DNA from: UBA3305 sp002373555
Lineage (GTDB): Bacteria; Bacillota; Clostridia; Lachnospirales; Lachnospiraceae
NCBI GenBank assembly: GCA_946612455.1
Contig: CAMOER010000004.1
Span: forward strand, 1 to 64,000
Direction: 5' to 3'
DNA length: 64,000 nt
A program made the translations under genes and the position numbers. The notes beneath the pieces are model-generated. The model searched no databases and was not told where the DNA came from. It worked only from the letters and a program-made list of their open reading frames with translations. This document shows positions 40,764 to 49,235 of this stretch, piece after piece (positions within the stretch are counted from its first letter, which is position 1; every line of letters starts with the position of its first letter).

Positions 40764-40895
40764 GTTCCGCGAGGGCACAATGCATTTTGCGCACAGAAAC
40801 TCTGGTTTTCGGTTTTATGGTCTTCTTTGTGCTTATGCCTTGCAGCAACACTTTTTATGGTCCGTCGAGCACCATTCATTTCCCGTAAAACATGA

Positions 40896-40923
40896 AAAAT
40901 CTGGCCCTAATCGGCCAGATTTT
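40896..40923. terminator. Terminator between the AEC fragment and the cbiO gene
   Basis: AAAATCTGGCC with GGCCAGATTTT (11 bp) flanked by A and T runs, active on either strand. Nothing else is seen in 40764-41053. Confidence 0.8.
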
Positions 40924-41053
40924 CTTTATTTATGCACAACAAGCATCGGTTCACAGACCATAATTGCACAGAATACGTAAGCATGTGCACAAACCATACC
41001 ATAAAAGCAGGAAAACGCCTTTGTTCTGCACATCTTTTTCCGTGCTGCAGGCA

Positions 41054-41773
41054 TCATCTGCCTGCGATGCCGAGCGGCAGCTCCAGATGATTGGCTTCCA
41101 GCAATTCTTTGTTTCGCAGCACATCCTCCGCCGGCCCATCCGCAGCGATCCTGCCATCCGAAAGCAGGATCACCCGGCTGCAGGTATCCAGGATCATATC
41201 CAGATCATGCGATGTGATGATCTTCGTCTGGGAAAGGCTGTTGATCGTATTGATCACGATCCGCCGATTGTAAGGATCCAGTGAAGCGGTCGGCTCATCC
41301 ATCAGAATCACATCCGGCTGCATCGCAAGGATCACGGCGATGGCAGCCATCTTTTTTTCTCCGCCGGAAAGCTTGTGGTTATGCCGGTGCTTCAGGTCTG
41401 TCAGGTTCAGCTTCGCAAGCACTTCCTCCGCCATCCGGTCCGCTTCCTCCCGGCCCATTCCGTAGTTCATCGGCCCGAAAATGAGATCCTCATACACGGT
41501 CGGCATGAACATCTGGTCATCCGAATCCTGCAGAACAAAGCCCAGCTTCCGGCGGATCTCCGCCAGATTGCTCCGGCTCATTTCCACGCCGTCGATCCGG
41601 ATCTCCCCGCTGCCGGAGAGCAGACCCAGCAACAGCTTCATAACCGTCGATTTTCCGGCGCCGTTCGCGCCGATCAGGCCGACCGACTCGCCTTTTTCGA
41701 TCGTGAAGGAAAGATCCTGCACTACCGGCTTTTCTGTTTCATATGCAAAGCTTACATTTCTGAATTCGATCAT
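41054..41773 (-). CDS. cbiO: Cobalt/nickel ECF transporter ATPase
   Basis: A 239-residue ABC ATPase: Walker A GANGAGKST, Q-loop FVLQDSDDQMF typical of energy-coupling ATPases, signature KLSGGEKKM, Walker B DVILMDEPTAS, His ITSHD. With CbiQ and CbiM it makes a metal importer. It starts 4 bp after cbiQ. No second ATPase is present, so it works as a homodimer. Confidence 0.93.
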   Translation of the reverse strand: MIEFRNVSFAYETEKPVVQDLSFTIEKGESVGLIGANGAGKSTVMKLLLGLLSGSGEIRIDGVEMSRSNLAEIRRKLGFVLQDSDDQMFMPTVYEDLIFGPMNYGMGREEADRMAEEVLAKLNLTDLKHRHNHKLSGGEKKMAAIAVILAMQPDVILMDEPTASLDPYNRRIVINTINSLSQTKIITSHDLDMILDTCSRVILLSDGRIAADGPAEDVLRNKELLEANHLELPLGIAGR

Positions 41774-41776
41774 ATC

Positions 41777-42595
41777 CTACCTCACAAACAGCCTTCCGAG
41801 CAGCTCTGCCGCGTGTCCGTACCGCACGAGAAGGAAAAATGCGGCCGAGAGCGCAAGATAAACTGCATCCATCCCCGCAAACTGCCGCTGCTCCGCATAA
41901 TGAAATCTTCCGTCATATCCCCGCAGCAGCATACTTTCATACAGGCTCTGCGCGCGATCCATGCTGCGCAGCAAAAGCTGTCCCAGGAATGATCCCCACG
42001 CAGAAATATGAATTCCCTTCTGCCCCGGAGCGCGCAGATGATATGCATCCGTCATCACCGCGAGCTCTGATGTCAGTACCCCGACATAGCGGTACGTGAG
42101 CAGCAGCAATGTCACCAGCATCTCCGGCACACGGATCTTCCGGAGCGCCGCACAGATGCTGTCGATCGGCGTCGTAGCCGCCAGCAGAAAGGAAGACATC
42201 AGGCAGAAAATGCCTTTCAGCATCAGCGTGATCATGGAGATCATCCCGCCGGTCACGATTACCCCGCCCAGCCGCAGCATCGGCATTCTGTCAAAGAACG
42301 GATTGAACAACCCGACCGCCATCACCAGCGGGAGAACAATGCGCAGCTTGTAAAAGCAGGTACGGACAGGAATGCCGGAAAGCGCAAACAGCAGCACCGG
42401 CCAGAGGACCATGGGAATCAGGCCGGAAAGATCATACTTATGGAAAGACAGTACAACCAGAATATACAAAACCGCTGCGGCCAGCTTCGCCCCCGGGTTT
42501 AATCCGTGCACAAAAGAAGAACCTGCGGCCAGTTCGTCCATGGCCGTCAGTTCATGCAGGGCGTGTTCGATTCTGTTTCCGGGTTCCCTTTCCAT
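41777..42595 (-). CDS. cbiQ: Cobalt/nickel ECF transporter transmembrane protein
   Basis: About 272 residues with five or six helices. Coupling motifs: RAPGQKGIHI and SMDRAQSLYESMLLRGYDGRF, the latter the classic second coupling helix of T components. ATG at 42595 (MEREPG) has AAAGG 4 nt upstream. The frame extends to a GTG at 42640 without a ribosome site. Confidence 0.9.
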   Translation of the reverse strand: MEREPGNRIEHALHELTAMDELAAGSSFVHGLNPGAKLAAAVLYILVVLSFHKYDLSGLIPMVLWPVLLFALSGIPVRTCFYKLRIVLPLVMAVGLFNPFFDRMPMLRLGGVIVTGGMISMITLMLKGIFCLMSSFLLAATTPIDSICAALRKIRVPEMLVTLLLLTYRYVGVLTSELAVMTDAYHLRAPGQKGIHISAWGSFLGQLLLRSMDRAQSLYESMLLRGYDGRFHYAEQRQFAGMDAVYLALSAAFFLLVRYGHAAELLGRLFVR

Positions 42596-42628
42596 AATAC
42601 CTTTCATAAAACCGCAGTTTTTTAGCAG

Positions 42629-42664
42629 TGGATTCTTCACGGCTGACGCCGTTCAAAATGACAA
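42629..42664. repeat. REP-like hairpin, copy 2
   Basis: GTGGATTCTTCACGGC, TGAC and GCCGTTCAAAATGACA; the inner CGGC/GCCG stem and outer frame match the other copies. It lies between cbiM and cbiQ. Confidence 0.45.
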
Positions 42665-42795
42665 AAAAGACATCGTCCGTCTTCCTGATCAGATTACTGC
42701 GGACTGCAGGTCTGTTCCATACAACATCCGGCCCATATTGGGCCGGATGATTTCAAATTTCTTTATCATCCAATCAACGATCATACACAATGGTC

Positions 42796-43860
42796 TTATC
42801 CAACCGAGTGCGCGCTCCCTGCTTTCCGCCTTCGGAAAAAGCCGCCCGCCAGAGAGATCAACACGGCGATTCCTGCGACGATCGCGGATCCCACGATTCC
42901 CGACACGGTCGTCCCGGCAGCGGAATCACTGTCCGGGAATGCGTAATCCGGCAGGAACGAAGTGGCTTCCTGAATAGAGGAAGCGGTATCCGCCGCAGCA
43001 CTTGAGACGCCGAAATCCTCTTCATCCAGTCCCATGTTCTGACTGTAGCCGGCTTCCTCGTTGCCGAACAGCGCCCATTCCAGACCATCCGGATTGCCGC
43101 TCGCAAACAGGCTCAGTCCGCCGCCGACCACAAGGACGACAGCCGCCAGGATCGCAAGCGTCGTTCCAAGCGTCCGCTTTGCCGGCGCATGCTTCATATC
43201 CTCGCTCTCCAGAAGCGCCGGTCTGGATTCATGGACAAACACAAGAACTGCAGAAGTAATCAGTCCTTCCACCAGACCGATCGCCAGATGGATCGGCTGC
43301 ATCAGCGCAAGAAATGCGCCAAAAGGAAGTTCCGTGATCCCTGAAAGACTGGTCTCCAGAACGACCGAAAACGCGCCCAGCTGAAGTGTCACCACACAGC
43401 CGATGACCGAGGCAGCAATGATGCGGAGCCGCTCCGCAGTCCTTCCTTCACCGAACAGCCTGCTCTTCATGATCGGCCGCCAAATCAGATAATAGCCGAC
43501 GAAACAGCCATAGAAGGCCATGTTCCATACGTTCGCGCCAAGCGCCATAAGGCCGCCGTCCGCAAAGAACAGGCACTGAACGGCCAATATGACAATCATG
43601 GACAGGAACCCCGCCTGCGGCCCCAGGAGCGCCGAGAGCATCATGCCCCCGCACAGATGTCCCGAAGAACCGGTTCCGGGGATCGTATAGTTGATCATCT
43701 GTCCGGCGAATACAAGTGCCGCCGTGACCGCCATCGTCGGAAGCTTCTGCGGTTCATCCTCCAGCTTCAGTCTGCGGATCGAAAGTCCGGCCGCTGTGCC
43801 GGACGCTGCATACATCGTTGCTGCTACAGCCGGAGCCAGCAGCGCGTCAGCCATATGCAT
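42796..43860 (-). CDS. cbiM: Cobalt/nickel ECF transporter substrate component with CbiN-like tail
   Basis: A 354-residue fusion. Residues 1-215 are CbiM/NikM: the invariant N-terminal MHMADALL supplies the His that binds metal, and GSSGHLCGGMMLSALLGP is diagnostic. After a linker, two helices with GNPDGLEWALFGNEE form the PDGLE/CbiN domain. GAAGGAGGTAGAAT precedes ATG. Whether it carries cobalt or nickel cannot be read; the tandem hypB genes in the same region favour nickel. Confidence 0.92.
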   Translation of the reverse strand: MHMADALLAPAVAATMYAASGTAAGLSIRRLKLEDEPQKLPTMAVTAALVFAGQMINYTIPGTGSSGHLCGGMMLSALLGPQAGFLSMIVILAVQCLFFADGGLMALGANVWNMAFYGCFVGYYLIWRPIMKSRLFGEGRTAERLRIIAASVIGCVVTLQLGAFSVVLETSLSGITELPFGAFLALMQPIHLAIGLVEGLITSAVLVFVHESRPALLESEDMKHAPAKRTLGTTLAILAAVVLVVGGGLSLFASGNPDGLEWALFGNEEAGYSQNMGLDEEDFGVSSAAADTASSIQEATSFLPDYAFPDSDSAAGTTVSGIVGSAIVAGIAVLISLAGGFFRRRKAGSAHSVG

Positions 43861-44092
43861 ATTCTACCTCCTTCATTTTCTGCCGGTCCGTATGTCTGGG
43901 CAATATCCAGAATCCGCATGCAGAAGACCCGGCGGAAACCATTTCATCACTTTACCGTAATCAAGTATAAATTCCCGGAAATGCGCCCGCAAGCCCCCCA
44001 GGGGGTTGAAAAACTCCCGGATCGCCGGCACAGCTGCTTTCCGACAGCAGAATTACAGAGCGCATCAGAAGAACTGTGCATCCGTCGGCATC
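43861..44092 (-). promoter_or_regulatory. Leader upstream of cbiM
   Basis: A GC-rich leader with a strong CCCCC/GGGGG stem near 43996-44006. It could fold into a metal-sensing structure, but no cobalamin or NiCo riboswitch consensus could be confirmed. Confidence 0.3.
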
Positions 44093-44117
44093 AAAAAAAC
44101 CCCGCCGTACGGCGGGG
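44093..44117 (-). terminator. Terminator after rpsR
   Basis: CCCCGCC, GTAC, GGCGGGG followed on the minus strand by a run of six or seven T. Confidence 0.9.
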
Positions 44118-44140
44118 TGCATCTGTTTTCCTGATGGCGA

Positions 44141-44407
44141 TCAGTCTGTTACGTAAGGCATAAGTGCTACGTGACGGGCTCTCTTGACTGCTGTGGTCAG
44201 CGCTCTCTGGTGCTTTGCGCATGTTCCGGTGATGCGGCGAGGAAGGATCTTGCCTCTCTCGGAAACATACTTTCTCAGTTTTGCTGTATCCTTGTAATCA
44301 ATTACGCAGTTCTCTTCACCGCAGAATACGCAGACTTTCTTTCTTCTGCGGATGCCGCCGCGTCTTCTCATAGGGCCGTCTGCCTTGTCACCTTTATTAA
44401 AAGCCAT
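44141..44407 (-). CDS. rpsR: Ribosomal protein bS18
   Basis: 88 residues. Seen: KKVCVFCGEENCVIDYKD (zinc-type CxxC...C), the helix-rich middle and LPRRITGTCAKHQRAL, invariant in S18. ATG at 44407 follows AGGAGGAAACAGCA; a longer frame to 44668 is not coding. Last of rpsF-ssb-rpsR, but separated from ssb by 229 bp with a REP-like hairpin. Confidence 0.97.
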   Translation of the reverse strand: MAFNKGDKADGPMRRRGGIRRRKKVCVFCGEENCVIDYKDTAKLRKYVSERGKILPRRITGTCAKHQRALTTAVKRARHVALMPYVTD

Positions 44408-44552
44408 TGCTGTTTCCTCCTGATTGTAATTAAAATGATTTGATGTGAGCGCTTTGGTCCGCCGAATATTGTCATACTGACGATGATTTATCATCGGAAG
44501 TATCCACCGCCTTTGTTCTTCGGTTTTTGTAAAACCGCCTGATACAGAGCGA

Positions 44553-44590
44553 GGATCCTTCGCCGGCATGTCCGGCTTCAGGATGACAGC
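44553..44590. repeat. REP-like hairpin, copy 3
   Basis: GGATCCTTCGCCGGC, ATGT, CCGGCTTCAGGATGACAGC, between ssb and rpsR. Confidence 0.5.
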
Positions 44591-44636
44591 GAATTCCAAT
44601 CCCGGTAGTATCCGGAAATCACTGCGCTGTATAAAA

Positions 44637-45143
44637 TTAGTTGAACGGCAGCTCCTCATCGTCCACACCGTCGGGGATATTCATGAATCCGTCTCCCACG
44701 GGTGCTGCATTTGCAGGCTCTGGACGCGCAGGCGCATTATTGTATCCGCCCTGCGGAGCTTCGTTTCTCGGCTGGGGGGCATAGCCGCCCTGGCCGCCGT
44801 AATTTCCGCCGCCCTGAGCATTCTTGCTCTCGGCGAACTCGATTTCTTCCGCGATGATCTGAACGGAAAATACTCTCTGTCCCTCGCGGTTCGTGTAATT
44901 ATCATTCTGGATACGTCCGACAAGAAGGATCTTCGTTCCCTGGTGAAGGTACTTCTCTACGAACTCGGCCTGACGTCCGAAGGCAGTGCAGTTGAAGAAA
45001 TCCGCATCGGAATTCTCTCCCTGCCGTCTGAATCTTCTGTCGACCGCGATGGAAAACCTGGCGATTGCCATAGAGTTGTCGCCGCTCGAATAGCGGATCT
45101 CCGGATCTCTGGTAAGTCTTCCCATCAAAATGACTTTATTCAT
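44637..45143 (-). CDS. ssb: Single-stranded DNA-binding protein
   Basis: 168 residues. OB fold at 1-105 (MNKVILMGRLTRDPEIRYS, FFNCTAFGRQAEFVEKYL, GRIQNDNYTNREGQRVF), a Gly/Gln/Pro-rich linker and the acidic tail DDEELPFN that binds partner proteins. The start overlaps the rpsF stop by 8 bp. Confidence 0.97.
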   Translation of the reverse strand: MNKVILMGRLTRDPEIRYSSGDNSMAIARFSIAVDRRFRRQGENSDADFFNCTAFGRQAEFVEKYLHQGTKILLVGRIQNDNYTNREGQRVFSVQIIAEEIEFAESKNAQGGGNYGGQGGYAPQPRNEAPQGGYNNAPARPEPANAAPVGDGFMNIPDGVDDEELPFN

Positions 45144-45480
45144 TCTCTTCTTTAACCTCTTCTGCTTCTTTCACCGGTTTTACAGGTGTTTCGGTCTCTT
45201 CAGGCTTTACGATCAGGAAACGGATCACAGGCTCCATAACTCTTACGTGGGATTCGACCTGTGCGGGGCACTCCGGCTCAGCCTCGAAGGTGATGAAGGT
45301 GTAATAACCCTCTTTCATCTTCTGGATCTCATAGGCCAGTCTCTTCTTTCCCCAGTCATCCTCACCTACGATATTTCCGCCATAGGTGGAAATGTAGTTA
45401 CGGATCTTCTCGAGGGCCGCGGCTCTTTCATCATCCTCAAGCTTTGCGCTCAGGACCACGGCAAGTTCATACTTGTTCAT
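45136..45480 (-). CDS. rpsF: Ribosomal protein bS6
   Basis: 114 residues: MNKYELAVVLSAKLEDDERAA, GKKRLAYEIQKMKEGYYTFI and RVMEPVIRFLIVKPE. First gene of rpsF-ssb-rpsR. AAGGAGGTTTTTT precedes ATG. Confidence 0.97.
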   Translation of the reverse strand: MNKYELAVVLSAKLEDDERAAALEKIRNYISTYGGNIVGEDDWGKKRLAYEIQKMKEGYYTFITFEAEPECPAQVESHVRVMEPVIRFLIVKPEETETPVKPVKEAEEVKEENE

Positions 45481-45500
45481 AAAAAACCTCCTTATGGACG

Positions 45501-45528
45501 CTTGGCCCTTCGTTTCACGAAGAGCAAG
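45501..45528 (-). promoter_or_regulatory. Hairpin in the rpsF leader
   Basis: ACGAAG/CTTCGT with flanking CTTG/CAAG in the 5' leader of rpsF. It sits where the S6:S18 autoregulatory RNA is found in other bacteria, but the conserved CCG bulge was not confirmed. Confidence 0.3.
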
Positions 45529-45626
45529 GATCTGCAGTCTGATGCTGCATCTGTTGTGTCACAAACATGAATTTTAGCATAAAAAAAACCGGGATGCAAG
45601 AGCTTTTCCCGGTTTTATTACTGATT

Positions 45627-46793
45627 TTAAGCCTTTCCCGCCGCGGAATATTCCGCGATCTTCTTCTGGATCTTGAAGGTCGGGGAAAGCAGTCCCTCGA
45701 TGCTCGTATCGTGGTTGAACGAATCGATCAGCGCCGCCATGTATTCGCTCATATCCACGCTCGTATAGTACTCTCTCTTCAGGATCTCCGGCGGCTGATA
45801 GATCAGGTTCGTGGTGTAGACCTTGTCAATAATGCCGGCTTCCGTTGCCTTGTCAAAGGTCTCGATGCCGGAGGTGAACAGGCCGAAGGTCGCGCACGCA
45901 AATACCTTTCTGGCCTTGCGCTCCTTGAGCTGTCTTGCGACATCGATGATGCTGTCGCCCGATGCGATCATGTCATCCACGATGACGACATCCTTGCCTT
46001 CCACGGAGCTGCCGAGGAATTCATGCGCCACGATCGGATTCTTGCCGTTCACGACCCTGGTATAATCGCGTCTCTTATAGAACATACCGACATCCAGGCC
46101 GAGCGTATTGGCGAAATAGATCGCTCTGCCGATCGCGCCTTCATCCGGGCTGATGACCATCATGTGCTCGGGATCGATCGTCAGATCCTCTGTCTCGAGC
46201 AGTGTCTTCATGAACTGGTAGGTCGGCATGATCGTCTCAAAGCCGTTCATCGGGATCGCATTCTGCACGCGGGGATCATGCGCATCGAATGTGATGATAT
46301 TGTCGACGCCCATGGCCGCGAGCTCCTGCAGCGCTACGGCGCAGTCCAGCGACTCTCTCGCCTGGCGCTTGTGCTGTCTGCCTTCGTACAGGAACGGCAT
46401 GATGACATTCACGCGCTTGGCCTTGCCGCCCACGGCGGCAATGATGCGCTTCAGATTCTGGAAATGATCGTCCGGAGACATCGGATTCTTCTCTCCGTAC
46501 ATCGAATATTCCACACTGTAGTTGCTGACATCGACGACAATAAAGATATCCAGACCTCTGACCGAAGCATTCAGCACGCCTTTTCCTTCGCCCGATCCGA
46601 AGCGGGGAAGCGATACGTCCAGAAGGAACGAATCCTTCTTATAGCCGGCTACAGGCAGTTCCCTGGTACGTCTCCATGATACCAGATAGGAATCCACATG
46701 GCTGACCAGATCCTCGCAGCCCGGCAGAGCAATGAGGGCCAGCGGGCCTCTGGGGAGTCCTGTAAGATCCTCGTTTTTCTCGTAAGAAGACAT
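45627..46793 (-). CDS. prs: Ribose-phosphate pyrophosphokinase, long form
   Basis: 388 residues. It makes PRPP from ribose 5-phosphate and ATP. Seen: DNIITFDAHDPRVQNAIP, ISPDEGAIGRA and the PRPP loop DVVIVDDMIASGDSI. Typical enzymes have about 315 residues; the extra N-terminal 60 residues are characteristic of a clostridial long form. Start follows GAAGGAGGTTTTTT. Confidence 0.93.
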   Translation of the reverse strand: MSSYEKNEDLTGLPRGPLALIALPGCEDLVSHVDSYLVSWRRTRELPVAGYKKDSFLLDVSLPRFGSGEGKGVLNASVRGLDIFIVVDVSNYSVEYSMYGEKNPMSPDDHFQNLKRIIAAVGGKAKRVNVIMPFLYEGRQHKRQARESLDCAVALQELAAMGVDNIITFDAHDPRVQNAIPMNGFETIMPTYQFMKTLLETEDLTIDPEHMMVISPDEGAIGRAIYFANTLGLDVGMFYKRRDYTRVVNGKNPIVAHEFLGSSVEGKDVVIVDDMIASGDSIIDVARQLKERKARKVFACATFGLFTSGIETFDKATEAGIIDKVYTTNLIYQPPEILKREYYTSVDMSEYMAALIDSFNHDTSIEGLLSPTFKIQKKIAEYSAAGKA

Positions 46794-46808
46794 AAAAAAC
46801 CTCCTTCT

Positions 46809-47801
46809 TTAGTTCGCTTTGGCTCTCATGGAAAGAACCGGTCTCAGATCGTCTCCCGGGAACCGGCGGATCCGGAAATTCCCCAGGATGCGTGAAGTAA
46901 CGCGTTCCGAATAAAGCTCCCGCAGATCATCCAGCGACAGATTCGTCGATATCACGGTCGACTTTCCGGCGATGATCCTTTCATTCAGACAGTTGAACAG
47001 CCCGGAAACGGTGAACCGGTTGGTCAGTTCCGTACCCAGATCGTCGATGATCAGAAGATCGCACGCGTTCACGGTGTCCATCTTCCCGGCGGCGTCTTCC
47101 CTCCCGGAAAACGTGTCCTCCGCCATCACGGAAAAAAGCTGCTCGGCCGTAAGATACACTACAGGGACTGACTTGTCAAGGAGTTCCTTCGCAATACAGT
47201 GCGTCATGAAGGTCTTTCCTGTCCCGGGACCGCCCCAGAGCAGCAGATTGCCTCCTTTTTCCCTGAATTCGTCCGTAAATTCCCTGACAAACGCGTAGTT
47301 CGCTTTCATTATATCACGGACGCTGCGTCCGGATCCGTCATTCATCGGCTGATCGGAAAAAATATCTTCCCGCCAGGTGGAAAAGTTTTCCTTTGCCAGA
47401 ATATCCCGGATCCTCGACTGGTCATACAGAAGCGCAGTCTCGGCGCGGCGCCTGCATTCGCACGGCTTCCCGTCGATATAGCCCGTATCGCGGCACAGCG
47501 GACAGTCGTATTTCATTTCGAGATCGGCCGGATCCACGCCGGCGGCATCCAGCAGCTCCCGCTTCTGCCCGACGATCAGCGCCCGCCGTGCGGAAAGCTC
47601 ATCGGCCCGGTCGCGGTCTCCCGAGGCAGCTGCTTTCGCTGCTTCAAAAGCCAGATCGGAAAGCTCCTCTTCCAGCGAAAAAAGCTCCGGCATCATCTCG
47701 TAGATCTTCTGCCGGCGCAGTTCCCACTCGTAGGCGTGTCTGTTCCGCCTGCGGTCATATTCCCGCTCTATGATATTGTACTGCTCATTTGAAAGCGGCA
47801 T
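46809..47801 (-). CDS. DnaI/DnaC-type helicase loader
   Basis: A 330-residue AAA+ ATPase: an N-terminal zinc site (CPLCRDTGYIDGKPCEC), Walker A LLWGGPGTGKTFMTH, Walker B LLIIDDLGTELT and sensor VISTNLSLDDL. It loads the replicative helicase. It lies 9 bp downstream of the DnaD-like gene, as in the primosome gene pairs of Firmicutes. Confidence 0.9.
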   Translation of the reverse strand: MPLSNEQYNIIEREYDRRRNRHAYEWELRRQKIYEMMPELFSLEEELSDLAFEAAKAAASGDRDRADELSARRALIVGQKRELLDAAGVDPADLEMKYDCPLCRDTGYIDGKPCECRRRAETALLYDQSRIRDILAKENFSTWREDIFSDQPMNDGSGRSVRDIMKANYAFVREFTDEFREKGGNLLLWGGPGTGKTFMTHCIAKELLDKSVPVVYLTAEQLFSVMAEDTFSGREDAAGKMDTVNACDLLIIDDLGTELTNRFTVSGLFNCLNERIIAGKSTVISTNLSLDDLRELYSERVTSRILGNFRIRRFPGDDLRPVLSMRAKAN

Positions 47802-47809
47802 GTCTCCTC

Positions 47810-48928
47810 CTACCAGTTCCCGTCTTTTAAGAGCGAGGCAAGGTCTGCCGGCCGCTGTTCAAAATTGACAAGACGCGATCTGTTGTCCGGTTTTTCGGGG
47901 GCTGTCTGACGTTTGCGGATGATCTTTCTGGCATTCTGGGCTTCCTTTGCCTGCGAGACGCTCTTCACGCCGCGGCTCTGCCAGTCGGCAAGGATCCTGT
48001 CCGTATACTCAAAGCTCGGCTGATGTGTCGCCGTCATCGTGACATTGATCGCTTCCACGATTACGTCCAGCGGCATGCCGAGTTCCTTTCTCCAACGCTT
48101 CACGAACTGCTTTTCCTTCATCGCCAGCGTTCTGCCGGAAATACCGAAGGCCTGCATCACCCGCCGGTTCTCCGTGCTGTATTCCTGGTGCGCGTCCTTC
48201 GCTTCCTCCGCCGTCCGGATGCCCTCCGAATGCCAGCCGAGCGCGACCGATTCCATATATCTGTAGGACGCATGTCCGCCGTTAACGCAGTATTCCACCA
48301 GGTATTCGATCAGCTCCGCCGGAAAACCGAGATCCTTGTACAGATAGGCAAACAGCTGCACATCCTTCGAGGAAAGCGTCCGCTTCAGGAACATTTCCGC
48401 GACATAAACAACTTCCGCGAAATCGCCGTCGGACTGCAGGCCTGCCAGTTCGTCCACGGAAATGGCACGCACGCCCTTCGGCTCCGATACGGCCGGGGCT
48501 TCTGCGGGCGCAGTTTCAGCCGCATGCGCGGTCTCTGCCGGTTCTGCGGCAGGAAGCGCCTCCGCCGCCGGCGCGGCAGTCTTCCTTTCGGGCATGGAAA
48601 GAACGTCCGCCTCCTTCATCCAGGCAGACGTATCCTGCGGGATCTCCACCGGAAGGAGCGAAACGGACACAATATCCCCGCCGTTCTCCGTAAGCGCAAG
48701 GATTCCCTGCTTCTCCCAGTATCTGAGCGCGCGAAGAACATCCTTCTCGGTATAATGCAGACGGTCTGCGAGGTCGCAGATGTCGATACCGGAAGAGGCC
48801 TGCTGCGCAGCCCTGATCAGATACAGATATACTTTTATGAATTCTCCTCCCGCTTCAGGCATATAGACGTCCAGAAACAAATTCGGGACGGCCGTGAAGC
48901 CGGAGATGCTGTTATTCTCGATCAACAA
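47810..48928 (-). CDS. DnaD-domain primosome protein
   Basis: About 372 residues, with a winged-helix N-terminus (FLDVYMPEAGGEFIKVYLYLIRAAQ, LADRLHYTEKDVLRALRYWEKQG), an Ala/Pro/Glu linker and a DnaD/DnaB2 domain (VQLFAYLYKDLGFPAELIEYLVEYCVNGG, YMESVALGWHSEGI). The best start is TTG at 48928, preceded by AGAAGGAG and 9 nt; the frame runs on to a GTG at 48964 without a ribosome site. Upstream lies a cluster of DnaA-box-like 9-mers. Confidence 0.85.
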   Translation of the reverse strand: MLIENNSISGFTAVPNLFLDVYMPEAGGEFIKVYLYLIRAAQQASSGIDICDLADRLHYTEKDVLRALRYWEKQGILALTENGGDIVSVSLLPVEIPQDTSAWMKEADVLSMPERKTAAPAAEALPAAEPAETAHAAETAPAEAPAVSEPKGVRAISVDELAGLQSDGDFAEVVYVAEMFLKRTLSSKDVQLFAYLYKDLGFPAELIEYLVEYCVNGGHASYRYMESVALGWHSEGIRTAEEAKDAHQEYSTENRRVMQAFGISGRTLAMKEKQFVKRWRKELGMPLDVIVEAINVTMTATHQPSFEYTDRILADWQSRGVKSVSQAKEAQNARKIIRKRQTAPEKPDNRSRLVNFEQRPADLASLLKDGNW

Positions 48929-49129
48929 TTGTTTATTCTCCTTCTGAACTTTTATAAAAAGCACAGAACCAGTAAGCCGAAGACTGTCCTACCCGCGATG
49001 CCGCAGTCTTCATGATGATCCGCAGATCATCCGGTCTGATTGCCGTATTCTCTTATCCGTCTGCAGTATAACATACCGAAAATGTACATTCAACAGCACC
49101 GGTCCGTCACGAAATCCGGCAGGAAAATA

Positions 49130-49235
49130 TGTGGAAATTGTGGAAAAACCCCGAAAAGCACGGTTTTCCGCGTAAAAAGCAAAAAGCTTTTCCACGATCG
49201 AAATCTGTGGAAAAGCTTGTGGAAAATGTGGAAAA
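49130..49235. promoter_or_regulatory. Cluster of six DnaA-box-like 9-mers
   Basis: TGTGGAAAA at 49139, 49206, 49218 and 49227, TGTGGAAAT at 49130 and the inverted TTTTCCACG at 49188. Each differs from the DnaA box TGTGGATAA in one to three bases. They fill the gap between murC and the dnaD-like gene. Nothing else is seen in 48929-49129. Confidence 0.55.

Noticed and set aside
43861..43990. Sequence GCAGAAGACCCGG resembling a cobalamin riboswitch box near cbiM
   Set aside because: It reads on the plus strand, opposite to cbiM, and the other conserved cobalamin riboswitch parts are absent.
49130..49235. Replication origin
   Set aside because: No dnaA or dnaN is adjacent, no clear AT-rich unwinding region is present and the boxes are all off-consensus; a regulatory or DnaA-binding cluster is the safer reading.
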